DNA of 64,000 nucleotides from Roseitalea sp. MMSF_3546 (GTDB taxonomy: Bacteria > Pseudomonadota > Alphaproteobacteria > Rhizobiales > Rhizobiaceae), in contig NZ_JASHKB010000006.1 in assembly GCF_030732865.1 (NCBI RefSeq), positions 104,162 to 168,161 on the forward strand, in the 5' to 3' direction. The notes beneath the pieces were generated by a model. The model searched no databases. It was given only the letters and a program-made list of their open reading frames with translations, and was not told where the DNA came from. This document shows, piece by piece, positions 42,150 through 51,159 of the stretch; the stretch's first letter is position 1, and each line of letters begins with the position of its first letter. Both the position numbers and the translations under genes were made by a program.

Positions 42150-43241
42150 ATGGCACTTCTCGACCTGATCAAGTTTCCGACCGAGCGCGATTACAGCCTG
42201 ACCGGCCCGGAGGCGCAAAGGGCGATCGACAACGGTCTGGCCGGCGCCGAGTGGTATCGCACGCCGATCGACCGCAAGACGATGAAGGCCCTGATGCGCC
42301 GCAGCGACGGCCCGGCCCTGCGCGACACCGCGCTGTGGTTCGCCCTGCTGGCGCTGACGGCCGCCGGCGGCGTGGCGTTCTGGGGCTCGTGGTGGGCGGT
42401 GCCCTTCTTCCTCGCCTATGGCGTGCTGTACGGCTCGGCCGCCGATTCGCGCTGGCACGAATGCGGCCATCGCACCGCCTTCAAGACCGTCTGGATGAAC
42501 GATGTGGTCTACCAGATCGCCAGCTTCATGATGATGCGCAATCCGGTGGTCTGGCGATGGTCGCACACGCGCCACCATACCGACACGATCATCGTCGGCC
42601 GCGACCCGGAGATAAGCGGCATGCGGCCGCCGCAACTGATCGTCATCGGGCTCAACCTGTTCGGCCTTGTCAGCGCGCCACAGAGCTTCGCCGCGCTTGC
42701 CCGCAACGCGATGGGCCGGTTGTCCCCGGAGGAGGCCGACTTCGTGCCCGAGAGCGAACGGCCGAAAGCGTACTGGATCGCGCGGGCGCATATGGCGATC
42801 TACGCGGCCACGCTGGCCGCCTGCCTGGCGATGGGGTCGATCCTGCCGGCCATGCTGATCGGCCTGCCGCGCCTTTACGGCACATGGCTGCTGCTCGTTC
42901 TCGGCCTGCCGCAGCATCTCGGCCTGGCCGAAGACGTGCTGGATCATCGCCTGAACGCGCGCACCGTCCTGATGAACCCGGTGCTGCGTTTCCTCTACTG
43001 GAACATGAACTACCACATGGAGCACCACATGTACCCCATGGTGCCCTATCACGCGCTGCCGCGCCTGCACGAAGCGGTCAAGCACGATTGCCCGCCACCC
43101 TCGCCCTCGCTCTACGCCGCCTGGCGCGAGATCGTTCCCTGCGTGCTGCGGCAACTGCGCGATCCGCACCATTTCATCCGCCCGCAACTGCCTGAAGGCG
43201 CAGGCGCGGCACGCCAGTCGCCGCCGCTTGCCGCCGAATAG
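42150..43241 (+). CDS. mocD: MocD-like desaturase-fold non-haem di-iron oxygenase
   Basis: The protein has 363 residues with several membrane segments (FALLALTAAGGVAFWGSWWA, IYAATLAACLAMGSILPAML). The three His boxes for the di-iron centre are complete: HECGHR, HTRHHTD and the C-terminal NYHMEHH. The gene is followed at once by a MocE-like Rieske ferredoxin gene, which is the pairing found in rhizopine (3-O-methyl-scyllo-inosamine) catabolism, where MocD-E-F is thought to demethylate the substrate. I infer a sugar-ether O-demethylase rather than a lipid desaturase. An ordinary fatty-acid desaturase is the alternative. Confidence 0.85.
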   Translation: MALLDLIKFPTERDYSLTGPEAQRAIDNGLAGAEWYRTPIDRKTMKALMRRSDGPALRDTALWFALLALTAAGGVAFWGSWWAVPFFLAYGVLYGSAADSRWHECGHRTAFKTVWMNDVVYQIASFMMMRNPVVWRWSHTRHHTDTIIVGRDPEISGMRPPQLIVIGLNLFGLVSAPQSFAALARNAMGRLSPEEADFVPESERPKAYWIARAHMAIYAATLAACLAMGSILPAMLIGLPRLYGTWLLLVLGLPQHLGLAEDVLDHRLNARTVLMNPVLRFLYWNMNYHMEHHMYPMVPYHALPRLHEAVKHDCPPPSPSLYAAWREIVPCVLRQLRDPHHFIRPQLPEGAGAARQSPPLAAE

Positions 43242-43268
43242 TAACCGACCGACACAGTGGAGACGACG

Positions 43269-43583
43269 ATGCCCGCAATCGACGCGTGCGCGCTGGACGA
43301 CATCGAGGAAGAGGACCTCATACGGTTCGACCATGGCGGCAAGACCTATGCCATCTATCGCATGTTCGGCGAGGAGGTGTTCTGCACCGACGGCCTGTGC
43401 ACCCATGAACAGGTGCATCTGGAGGACGGGCTCGTGATGGATTACGTCATCGAATGCCCGCGCCACAATGGCCGCTTCGACATCCGCACCGGTGCCGCCA
43501 AGGGCGCCCCGGCCTGCATCGATCTGGCCACCTACCCCGCCCGCGTCGAAGCCGGCCGCGTGATCGTCGAGCTGCCCGCGTGA
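43269..43583 (+). CDS. mocE: MocE-like Rieske 2Fe-2S ferredoxin
   Basis: The protein has 104 residues, starting at the ATG at 43269 (GGAG 6 bases upstream). Both Rieske half-sites are intact: CTHEQ preceded by FCTDGL, and CPRHNGRFD. It is small and soluble, like MocE and the ferredoxins of ring-hydroxylating systems. It would pass electrons from the FAD ferredoxin reductase to the adjacent MocD-like oxygenase. Confidence 0.9.
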   Translation: MPAIDACALDDIEEEDLIRFDHGGKTYAIYRMFGEEVFCTDGLCTHEQVHLEDGLVMDYVIECPRHNGRFDIRTGAAKGAPACIDLATYPARVEAGRVIVELPA

Positions 43584-45694
43584 GCGCGCAGACCGCCGGC
43601 CGCGCGGCGGCCCGTACGCCGTTCTGGCAGGACGGCGGTGCGATCATGGGCCGCTTCGGCGGCGAGACGCTGCGCATCGAGCCGTGGGGACCGGACGCGA
43701 TGCGGGTCCGCGCCAGGCCGGGCCTTGAGGTTGTCGAGCCCCATGTCAGCGCGCTGCTCGAGCCTGCGGCCGCGACCGAGGCGAGCGTCGCCATCGCGCC
43801 GGACCGCGCGGCCCTGACCAATGGCCGCCTCCGCGCCGAGCTGACGGTCGTCGAACGCTACGGCGCCGACGTGAAGAAGGAGATCGTGCTGCGCTTTTGG
43901 CGCGCCGACACCGGCGAGGAACTGCTTTCGGAGACGCGCCCGCACTTCGCCGGCCCCAGAACGCGCAACTTCAAGGCGCTCGCCTCCGGCTCGTGGAAGC
44001 TCGAGGCCCATTTCAAGGCCCATGACGGCGAGCATTTGTGGGGTCTCGGCCAGCCCCAGCACGGCCGGATGGATCTCAAGGGCACCTCGACGACGCTGCT
44101 GCAGCAGAACACCCACACGGTCATCCCCTTTGTCGTCTCCTCGCGCGGCTACGGCTTCCTGTGGAACAACCCGGCCGTCGGACGGGCCGAATTCGCCACC
44201 AACATCACCCGCTGGACGGCCGAAGCGACGAGCGGGCTCGACTACTGGGTTGTCGCCGGTGACAGCCCGGCCGGGATCGTGCGCGCCTATCACGACGCCA
44301 CCGGCCATTCGCCGGACATCCCCGACTGGGCGCTCGGCTTCTGGCAGTGCAAGCTGCGCTATCGCAACCAGGACGAACTGCTCGAGGTGGCGCGCGAATA
44401 CAAGCGGCGCGGCCTACCCCTGGCCTGCATCGTCATCGACTTCTTCCACTGGACGCGCCAGGGCGAATGGCAATTCGATCCGACCGACTGGCCCGATCCG
44501 AAGGCCATGGTGGACGAACTGCGCGCCATGGGGGTCGAGACCATGGTCTCGATCTGGCCGACCGTTTCGGCGGCCTCCAATCACTACCGCACCATGACCG
44601 AGCAAGGCTACCTGCTGACCACCGAGCGCGGCGTGCCGGCGGTGATCCCGTTCCCGGACAAGGATCCGTTCGGGCCGGGCTTCTTCACCTATTACGACGC
44701 GTTCAATCCCACAGCGCGCGACTTCCACTGGGACCTGGTCAAGCGCAACTATCTCGACAACGGCATCGATCATTTCTGGCTCGATGCGTGCGAACCGGAG
44801 ATGCGCCCGGCCCATCCGGAGAATGTGCGCACCGCGCTCGGCAATGGCGCCGAGATGCTGTGCGCCTATCCGCACTTGCACGAGGCGCGCTACCGCGAGG
44901 GGCTTGACGCCGAGGGCCGCAACGGCGTGCTCCTGTGCCGGTCGGCCTGGGCGGGATCGCAGCGCCATGGCGTCATTCTCTGGTCCGGCGATGTCTGGTC
45001 GGACTGGGACTGGTTCCGCGCGCAAGTGCCGGCCGGTCTGCATGCGGGCATGGCCGGCATGGGCTGGTGGACCACCGACATCGGTGGCTTCTATGACGGC
45101 CATGGCGGCGCGGACGGGTTCCGCGAACTGCTCGTGCGCTGGTTCGAATTCGGCGTGTTTTCGCCGATCTGCCGCCTGCACGGCTTCCGCGTGCCCGATG
45201 GCGTGCCGGTGCCGGCCAGGGGCGAGAAGGTCAGCTACGGCCAGGACACATTCAACATCTTCACCGACACGGGCGGCGCCAACGAAATCTGGTCCTACGG
45301 CGAGCGGGTCGAGACGGTCCTCGTCGAACTGCTGCGCGTGCGCGAGGCGCTGCGGCCCTACCTGGCCGATTGCTTTGCCCGCTACGCGCGGACCGGCGAT
45401 CCGGTGATGGCACCGACCTTCTACCATTTCGCCGATGCCGCCAGCGATGATGGCGCGCGCTACATGCTCGGGCCCGACCTTCTGGTCGCGCCCGTCCTCG
45501 AACCGGGCGCGACCGAAATGACGGTCGTCCTGCCCGAAGGCGAAGCCTGGCTGCACGTCTGGACCGGCGCCGAACATGAAGTCGGCTCGACCGTCACCGT
45601 GCCCTGCCCCTGGGGTCAGTGCCCGGTGTTCGTGCGCAAGGCGGCAGCGGCCCGGTTCGGCGAGGCTTTTCCAGTGCTGCGGCAATCGCAATAG
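43580..45694 (+). CDS. GH31 alpha-glycosidase (alpha-xylosidase/glucosidase type)
   Basis: The protein has 704 residues, starting at a GTG that overlaps the stop of the Rieske gene (GTGA). It has an N-terminal beta-sandwich with the GH31 marker LWGLGQPQHGRMDLKG. The barrel has the nucleophile Asp402 in FWLDACEPEMRP and the acid/base Asp471 in VILWSGDVWSDW. There is no signal peptide, so it is cytosolic. GH31 enzymes cleave alpha-xylosides, alpha-glucosides or sulfoquinovosides; the exact specificity cannot be read by eye. The second alpha-glycosidase in the operon suggests a modified or mixed alpha-glycoside substrate. Confidence 0.92.
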   Translation: MSAQTAGRAAARTPFWQDGGAIMGRFGGETLRIEPWGPDAMRVRARPGLEVVEPHVSALLEPAAATEASVAIAPDRAALTNGRLRAELTVVERYGADVKKEIVLRFWRADTGEELLSETRPHFAGPRTRNFKALASGSWKLEAHFKAHDGEHLWGLGQPQHGRMDLKGTSTTLLQQNTHTVIPFVVSSRGYGFLWNNPAVGRAEFATNITRWTAEATSGLDYWVVAGDSPAGIVRAYHDATGHSPDIPDWALGFWQCKLRYRNQDELLEVAREYKRRGLPLACIVIDFFHWTRQGEWQFDPTDWPDPKAMVDELRAMGVETMVSIWPTVSAASNHYRTMTEQGYLLTTERGVPAVIPFPDKDPFGPGFFTYYDAFNPTARDFHWDLVKRNYLDNGIDHFWLDACEPEMRPAHPENVRTALGNGAEMLCAYPHLHEARYREGLDAEGRNGVLLCRSAWAGSQRHGVILWSGDVWSDWDWFRAQVPAGLHAGMAGMGWWTTDIGGFYDGHGGADGFRELLVRWFEFGVFSPICRLHGFRVPDGVPVPARGEKVSYGQDTFNIFTDTGGANEIWSYGERVETVLVELLRVREALRPYLADCFARYARTGDPVMAPTFYHFADAASDDGARYMLGPDLLVAPVLEPGATEMTVVLPEGEAWLHVWTGAEHEVGSTVTVPCPWGQCPVFVRKAAAARFGEAFPVLRQSQ

Positions 45695-45738
45695 CTCGAG
45701 CGGTCCCTGACCGGTTTGTCGCCTATGGTGACCGGGCT

Positions 45739-46944
45739 TCAGAACAGGTCCGGGGGCAGGCTCTTGACGATATGCTCGCCGATCGGGATCGCGGCCGTCG
45801 CTGCCGGCGATGGCGCGTTGCACACATGCAGGCTCCGACGCGTTTGCCGCAGAAGAAAGTCATGGACGAGTGTGCCGTCGTGCATGACCGCCTGGGCGCG
45901 AATGCCCGGCGGGTGGGGCAGCATGTCGTCCAGTTCGAGCGACGGCGCGTATTTCCGGCAGAGCGCAAGGTAGCGCGACCGGCTCCATGAACTGGCCAGT
46001 TCCGAGATACCGGCGCGCCAATTGCCGGCCAGTGTGCGCCAGAACCCTGCAAATCGGACCATGTCGCCAAGGTCCGATCCATTGAACGCCCATGGGCCGT
46101 AGCCTTCACGTGCCAGCGACAGGACCGCATTGGGCCCGATCGTGACATGGCCACCGATCATCGGCGTCAGATGCACGCCCAGAAACGGTAGATCCGGATC
46201 GGGCACCGGATAGATCAGATGGTCGACGATCCGGTCGTGCCGCGACGCAAGGCGGAAGTATTCGCCACGAAACGGGACGATGGCGAAGTCCGCGTCGAGG
46301 CCGGCCATCCCGGCGATGCGGTCGGCCTGAAGGCCCGCGCAGGCGACCAGGCAGGAAGCACGGATCGAGCCCTTGTCCGTTTCGGCGACGATTTCACCGG
46401 GCGTCTCCAAAATGCCCGTCAATCGGGTACCGGTAATCAACCGGCCACCGGACGCCTCGATGTCGCGCGCCATGGCCTGCGCGACCTCTCGATAGTCCAC
46501 GATGCCGGACTCGGCGACGCGCAGTGCGCCGAGCCCCGCGACATTGGGCTCGAGTTCGCAGAGCCCGGCCCCGTCAATGCGCTTGACCGACAGGCCGTTC
46601 CGCCGGCATCGATCCTCAAGGGCCGTCAGGCGCTCCAACTCGACGCGCGAGGTGGCGACGATGAGCTTGCCGGGGCGTCGCGTCGCAATGCCATGGCGTT
46701 GGGCGAACGCGAAGGTGGCCTCCGACCCGGCGCGGCAGAACCTGGCTTTGAGGCTGCCTGGCGCATAGTAGACGCCGGCATGAATGACGCCGCTGTTGTG
46801 GCCCGTCTGGTGCTTGGCCAGTTCTGGTTCCTTGTCGACGAGCACGACCTTGCGCCCGGGGAAGCGGCGACCGAGCTGCATGGCGGTCGAAAGGCCGACG
46901 ATACCGCCGCCGACAACGATGAAATCCGTCTCGCTGTCCGTCAT
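45739..46944 (-). CDS. lhgO: L-2-hydroxyglutarate oxidase/dehydrogenase (LhgO family)
   Basis: The protein has 401 residues. An N-terminal FAD-binding motif (DFIVVGGGIVGLSTAMQLGR) and the LhgO signature HQTGHNSGVIHAGVYYAPGS are intact, as is GIRAQAVMHDGTLVHDF. The enzyme oxidises L-2-hydroxyglutarate (or related 2-hydroxy acids) to the 2-oxo acid with FAD, passing electrons to quinone. It is the last gene of the first TRAP/M20 operon. A GTG at 46953 is an alternative start. The hydroxy acid may come from the imported substrate. Confidence 0.9.
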   Translation of the reverse strand: MTDSETDFIVVGGGIVGLSTAMQLGRRFPGRKVVLVDKEPELAKHQTGHNSGVIHAGVYYAPGSLKARFCRAGSEATFAFAQRHGIATRRPGKLIVATSRVELERLTALEDRCRRNGLSVKRIDGAGLCELEPNVAGLGALRVAESGIVDYREVAQAMARDIEASGGRLITGTRLTGILETPGEIVAETDKGSIRASCLVACAGLQADRIAGMAGLDADFAIVPFRGEYFRLASRHDRIVDHLIYPVPDPDLPFLGVHLTPMIGGHVTIGPNAVLSLAREGYGPWAFNGSDLGDMVRFAGFWRTLAGNWRAGISELASSWSRSRYLALCRKYAPSLELDDMLPHPPGIRAQAVMHDGTLVHDFLLRQTRRSLHVCNAPSPAATAAIPIGEHIVKSLPPDLF

Positions 46945-46969
46945 GTTCTGCACCGCGCCATACCGGGTG

Positions 46970-48229
46970 TCAGAGGAAGATCAGAGGCACGGCGGGAACC
47001 ATCGTGATGAGGACCAGAACGCCCAGCAGGATGATCAGCATCGGCCAGAGGCTCCCTATGATGTCCGAGACGCGTACATCACCGACCATGCCCAATATGT
47101 AAAGCACCAGACCGACCGGCGGCGTCAGCAGACCGATCGTCAGGTTCAGGATCACGATCGCACCGAAATGGACCGGATCGACGCCGAACTGCTGCGCTAT
47201 CGGAAACAGGACCGGAACCGTCACCAGCAAGGCCGATGTCGGCTCGAGGAACATGCCGACGAGCAGGAGGGCCAGGTTCACCATCAACAGGAACACGAAC
47301 GGGTTCTCGGTGATCGTCTTGAGGATGGCCGCCACGTCCGAGGGCACGCCCTCGCGCGCCAGCACATAGCCGTAGAGCGCGCCGACGGCGGCGATGAACA
47401 TCACCCGACCCAGGGTGGAAATCGTGGCCGAAAGGGCACGCCAGATTCCGGCGAGCGACAGCCAGCGCAGGCCGACGCCCATGACCAGCAGGTAAAGGGA
47501 GGTGACGGCCGACGCTTCGGTGGGCGTGAACGTGCCGGTCAGGATACCGCCGAGCAGGATGACCGGCGCCACCAGGATCGGCGCGGCGGCCACCATGGCC
47601 TTCACGCGGCTATCGGGATTGAGGTCGCTGGTCTCGCGCAGGTCGACCCGGCGGACGTGGAAGAAGATGTAGACCGACAGTCCGGCAAAGATCAGCAGCG
47701 CCGGCACGATCCCCGCCAGGAACATCGAAAACACCGAGGTGCTGGTCAGCACGGCATAGAGCACTGCTGGTATCGAGGGCGGCATCACCGGGCCGATCGT
47801 GGCCGATGCCGCCGTGATGGCCGCCGCGAAACCGGGTCTGTATCCGCTCCTTCGCATTGCCGGGATGACGACCGATCCGAGTGCCGACGCATCGGCGATC
47901 GCCGAGCCGCTCATCCAGGAAAAGACCAGGCTTGCGTTGACGTTGGCATAGGCGATGGAGCCACGGACGCGGCCGGTCGCCGCCAGCAGCGCGGCGATCA
48001 GCCGATCGGCGAGGCGCGCCTCATTGGCGATGAAACCGACAAGGATGAACATCGGCACGGCAAGCAGGGGGAAGCTGTCGAGCAGGCCCGCGGTGCGCTG
48101 GATCACGATGCCGAAATTCAGGCGCGGTTCACTGGCGATGTAAACGAGCGAGGGTGCCAGCATCGCAAGCGCCACCGGCAAGCGCAGCAGCATGAGGACG
48201 AGCGGCAGGAGCACCAGATAGGAGAGCAT
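46970..48229 (-). CDS. TRAP transporter large permease (DctM type)
   Basis: The protein has 419 residues with about twelve helices. Family motifs include LLAVPMFILVGFIANEARLA, MSGSAIADASALGSVVIPAM, ITAASATIGPVMPPSIPAVL and LLTPPVGLVLYIL. It is the channel subunit of a Na+-driven tripartite transporter for organic acids. The start overlaps the DctQ stop by one base (TGATG). Confidence 0.93.
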   Translation of the reverse strand: MLSYLVLLPLVLMLLRLPVALAMLAPSLVYIASEPRLNFGIVIQRTAGLLDSFPLLAVPMFILVGFIANEARLADRLIAALLAATGRVRGSIAYANVNASLVFSWMSGSAIADASALGSVVIPAMRRSGYRPGFAAAITAASATIGPVMPPSIPAVLYAVLTSTSVFSMFLAGIVPALLIFAGLSVYIFFHVRRVDLRETSDLNPDSRVKAMVAAAPILVAPVILLGGILTGTFTPTEASAVTSLYLLVMGVGLRWLSLAGIWRALSATISTLGRVMFIAAVGALYGYVLAREGVPSDVAAILKTITENPFVFLLMVNLALLLVGMFLEPTSALLVTVPVLFPIAQQFGVDPVHFGAIVILNLTIGLLTPPVGLVLYILGMVGDVRVSDIIGSLWPMLIILLGVLVLITMVPAVPLIFL

Positions 48230-48723
48230 CAGATCAGGTCTCGCCGCTCGACGTCGGCGGGGCCCTTCAGCCTGCGGACGAACTGGATCAGAAGAACGAC
48301 GACGAATGCTGCGTAGCTGCCCCACACCACCCCGTAGAACCAGATCATCGGCAGCCCCAGCGCGGACGATCGCGGTCGCAGGTTCTTGAGCAGCCAGGGA
48401 TAGCTCTGCCAAACGATCACCACGAGGACGGTCGCGGCGGCGAGATAGCCGAGCAGATCGAGCCAGCGGGACAGACGCGGCATCGCCTCGTGGTTGATCA
48501 CCTCGACGCGAACATGACTGTCGTCGGCGAAGGCGAGGATGGCCGCCAGAAAGACGGCCCAGACATAGCTGTACCGGGCCAACTCGTCGAACCAGAAGAC
48601 CGAACTGTCGAACACCGACCGCAGCCCGACCTGGGCAAGCAGGAGGAAAAGGATCATCACCAGAAGACCGACAGCGACCACCCGGATCGCTGTCAGTGTC
48701 GTGCTGGCCAGTCTCTCGATCAT
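48229..48723 (-). CDS. TRAP transporter small permease (DctQ type)
   Basis: The protein has 164 residues with four hydrophobic segments (AIRVVAVGLLVMILFLLLAQ, YVWAVFLAAILAFADDSHV, LDLLGYLAAATVLVVIVWQS, WFYGVVWGSYAAFVVVLLIQ). Size, topology and position between the DctP and DctM genes identify it. It joins with the large permease in the membrane. Confidence 0.9.
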   Translation of the reverse strand: MIERLASTTLTAIRVVAVGLLVMILFLLLAQVGLRSVFDSSVFWFDELARYSYVWAVFLAAILAFADDSHVRVEVINHEAMPRLSRWLDLLGYLAAATVLVVIVWQSYPWLLKNLRPRSSALGLPMIWFYGVVWGSYAAFVVVLLIQFVRRLKGPADVERRDLI

Positions 48724-48786
48724 CGCCGCCCCCGCTGGCCGGTTTCTAGGAACACGCCCGACTGGCGACGGAGACCCGGCCGGTCC

Positions 48787-49791
48787 TCATTCGATCTTGC
48801 CCATGTCGCGCAGCAGGTTTTCGTAAGTATCGCTCCAGGGGTACTTTCCGCTATAGAACGCGCGCGTGTTCGCCGCGAGCGCTTCGCGATCGACATCCTC
48901 GACGATCTCGACCATGCCGGTTTCCCGCCACTCGGCAAAGGCCGCTTCGTCGGCTTCCTCAACGCAGGCCCGCACCCGCCGGGCGCCGTCGGCCACGGCC
49001 TCATCGAGCGCGGTCTGCTGTTCCGGCGTCAGCGAGTTCCACAGTCCGGAGTTGATGAACACCGGGCTCGCCGTGATCAGGTGCGCGGTCTTGTTGTAGT
49101 ACTGGCTGACCTCGTCGAAGGATTCCGCCGCCATCGTGCCGGCAGGTGCCTCGGCGACATCGGCGATGCCCTGCTGCAGGCCGAGATAGAGCTCGGCATA
49201 GGCGACCGTCACCGCGTTGGCGCCCAGCGATTCGGCGCCAGCGATCGAAGCGGCGGTGTCGGGAACGCGCATCCGCACGCCCTCGAAATCATCCGGTCCG
49301 GTGATCCTGGCGTTGCCGAAGACATTGCGCGTGCCGTAAAGCCACGGAAGGCCGATGACGCGCACGTCGGCGACCTGTTCGAGTTCGGCGAGCAGATCGA
49401 CGGCCGTGTCGGTCTTGTAGATGTCGAACACCTCTTCGACGCTGTCATAGAGGTAATAGCCTTCGAACGCCGCAAGGTCATCGAGCCACATGGCCAGCAT
49501 CGAGGACGGCGCCAGGCTCATGTCGAGTTCGCCCGTCGAGACCTGGCGTGTCATTTCGTTTTCGGACCCGAGCTGGGCCGAATGCACGACATTGACGTCG
49601 AGCCCGGCTGCGGCCAGCCGTTCGTCCTCTTCGAGCGGCGCGGCGCCGCATTCCACCATCGGTGTCGTCGGCGAAAAGATCAGGCCAATCGTGATCTCGA
49701 CCGGATCCTGCGCCATGGCAAGGGATGTGCTTGCGCACAGGACTGCGACGGCCGAGGCCGTGCGGGCCATCGTTTGGCAGTTGACATTCAT
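48787..49791 (-). CDS. TRAP transporter solute-binding protein (DctP type)
   Basis: The protein has 334 residues with a signal peptide (RTASAVAVLCASTSLAMAQ). DFEGVRMRVPDTAASIAGAE contains the conserved Arg that binds the ligand carboxylate, and AYAELYLGLQQGIADVAEAP is the typical C-terminal region. It captures an organic acid for the DctQ/M channel. Since an amidohydrolase gene precedes it, the ligand is probably an N-acyl or amide-containing carboxylate. Confidence 0.92.
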   Translation of the reverse strand: MNVNCQTMARTASAVAVLCASTSLAMAQDPVEITIGLIFSPTTPMVECGAAPLEEDERLAAAGLDVNVVHSAQLGSENEMTRQVSTGELDMSLAPSSMLAMWLDDLAAFEGYYLYDSVEEVFDIYKTDTAVDLLAELEQVADVRVIGLPWLYGTRNVFGNARITGPDDFEGVRMRVPDTAASIAGAESLGANAVTVAYAELYLGLQQGIADVAEAPAGTMAAESFDEVSQYYNKTAHLITASPVFINSGLWNSLTPEQQTALDEAVADGARRVRACVEEADEAAFAEWRETGMVEIVEDVDREALAANTRAFYSGKYPWSDTYENLLRDMGKIE

Positions 49792-49794
49792 GGT

Positions 49795-51003
49795 TTACCT
49801 CCCGTTCAGGTGTGGCTGATCGCCATTGTCAAAATCGGTCCGCGCGATGCGCACGAACGCCTCGATCCCGAACGCAATGGCATCGTCCGAGAAGTCGTAT
49901 TCGGGATGGTGGAGCGGATGGCTGTCGCCATTGCCCAGAAAGAAGAAGACCGAGGGCACGCGCCGACTGAAGAAGCCGAAATCCTCGCCGGCCGTGCCGG
50001 GCGGAAAAGCGGTCCTGAGCGTCGGGAAGGCCGGCCGCAGGAGGCTGGCCAGACGACGCGCTTCCCTTGCGTCATTATGCACAGGCGGCATCGCCAGTTC
50101 GTAGCGAAGATCGCACCTTGCGCCGTGCGCATGCGCCGCCGCGTCGACGATGTCCGTCATCCGGGTCTCGACGAGACGGCGCACGTCGTCGCGGTAAGCG
50201 CGCACCGATCCGGACAGGCGCGCGCTGTGCGGTATCACATTGTTGGTCGATCCGGCATGGAACTCGCAGACGGAGACGACCGCCATGTCGAGCGGGTCGA
50301 CGGTGCGTGAGACGATCGTCTGCAGCCCGGTAACGATCTGGTTGCCGACGATGATCGGATCGACAACCTTGTGCGGCTGGCCGCCATGGCCGCCACGGCC
50401 CCGCACGATGATCTCGAACGTATCGAAGGCGGACATGGCCGCGCCATCGCTGATGCCGATTTCACCGATCGGCAGCCCGGGCCAGTTGTGGAGCGCGAAC
50501 ATGCGCTCGATCGGCCAGTCGTCGAGCAGCCCGTCTTCGATCAGACGCCTTGCGCCACAAAGGCCGTTCTCCTCGGCCGGCTGAAAGACCAGCACGATGC
50601 GGTTGGGAAAATCGCGGTTCTCGCAAAGGTGGCCGGCAACCCCGAGCAGGATCGCGGTGTGCCCGTCATGCCCGCAGGCATGCATCCTGCCGGTGGCGCG
50701 GGACCGGTACGGCACGTCGGACAACTCGTCCATGTGCAGGGCGTCGATATCGGCGCGCAGGCCGATCATCGGTCCGCCGCCTCGACCCTCGATCAGGGCA
50801 ATCGCGCCGGTTCCACAGGGCGGCACGACGACCTGGTCGCAACCAAGACGCTCGAGCCTGTCGACGATGAAGCGAGTCGTCTCGAACTCCTCGAAACCCG
50901 TCTCGGGATTTGCGTGTATCGTCCGGCGCCAATCGGCGGCCTTGCGAGCCAATGCATCGATCGCATTCGAAGGTGCCGGAAATGTGCTATCGTGTGAGCC
51001 CAA
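49795..51003 (-). CDS. M20-family amidohydrolase (hippurate/N-acyl amino acid hydrolase type) 1
   Basis: The protein has 402 residues. Metal-site motifs of the AmhX/HipO clade are MHACGHDGHTAILLGVAGHL, VFQPAEENGLCGARRLIEDG and FALHNWPGLPIGEIGISDGA; the dimerisation domain carries RGRGGHGGQPHKVVDPIIVG. The enzyme cleaves an amide bond of an N-acyl amino acid or similar. It is the first gene of the operon, divergent from an XRE-cupin regulator and facing tandem TTAGTG-N4-CACTAA boxes. Confidence 0.92.
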   Translation of the reverse strand: MGSHDSTFPAPSNAIDALARKAADWRRTIHANPETGFEEFETTRFIVDRLERLGCDQVVVPPCGTGAIALIEGRGGGPMIGLRADIDALHMDELSDVPYRSRATGRMHACGHDGHTAILLGVAGHLCENRDFPNRIVLVFQPAEENGLCGARRLIEDGLLDDWPIERMFALHNWPGLPIGEIGISDGAAMSAFDTFEIIVRGRGGHGGQPHKVVDPIIVGNQIVTGLQTIVSRTVDPLDMAVVSVCEFHAGSTNNVIPHSARLSGSVRAYRDDVRRLVETRMTDIVDAAAHAHGARCDLRYELAMPPVHNDAREARRLASLLRPAFPTLRTAFPPGTAGEDFGFFSRRVPSVFFFLGNGDSHPLHHPEYDFSDDAIAFGIEAFVRIARTDFDNGDQPHLNGR

Positions 51004-51021
51004 GGGGCGCCCTCCTTGCCT

Positions 51022-51059
51022 TTAGCGTATACACTAATTGATTTTAGTGAGTCCACTAA
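51022..51059. promoter_or_regulatory. Tandem dyads TTAG(C/T)G-N4-CACTAA
   Basis: Two copies lie 22 bases apart: TTAGCGTATACACTAA at 51022-51037 (one mismatch in the dyad) and TTAGTGAGTCCACTAA at 51044-51059 (perfect). They lie 19 bases from the amidohydrolase gene start and about 100 bases before the regulator start. The two-turn spacing fits co-operative binding by the adjacent XRE-cupin protein. Confidence 0.72.
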
Positions 51060-51159
51060 TTTCGCGCTCGTGCTTGCATTTTTGCGGCGACTGGGCGCAT
51101 CAGTGCTGCCGACCGCGGCGAGGCACGGTCGAAACGGGTGGGACGGCACGAGCGGATCG

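Noticed and set aside
42150..43241. Assignment as a fatty-acid desaturase or carotenoid enzyme
   Set aside because: The His boxes fit those too, but the adjacent MocE-like ferredoxin and glycosidase context favour a MocD-type oxygenase; kept as the alternative.
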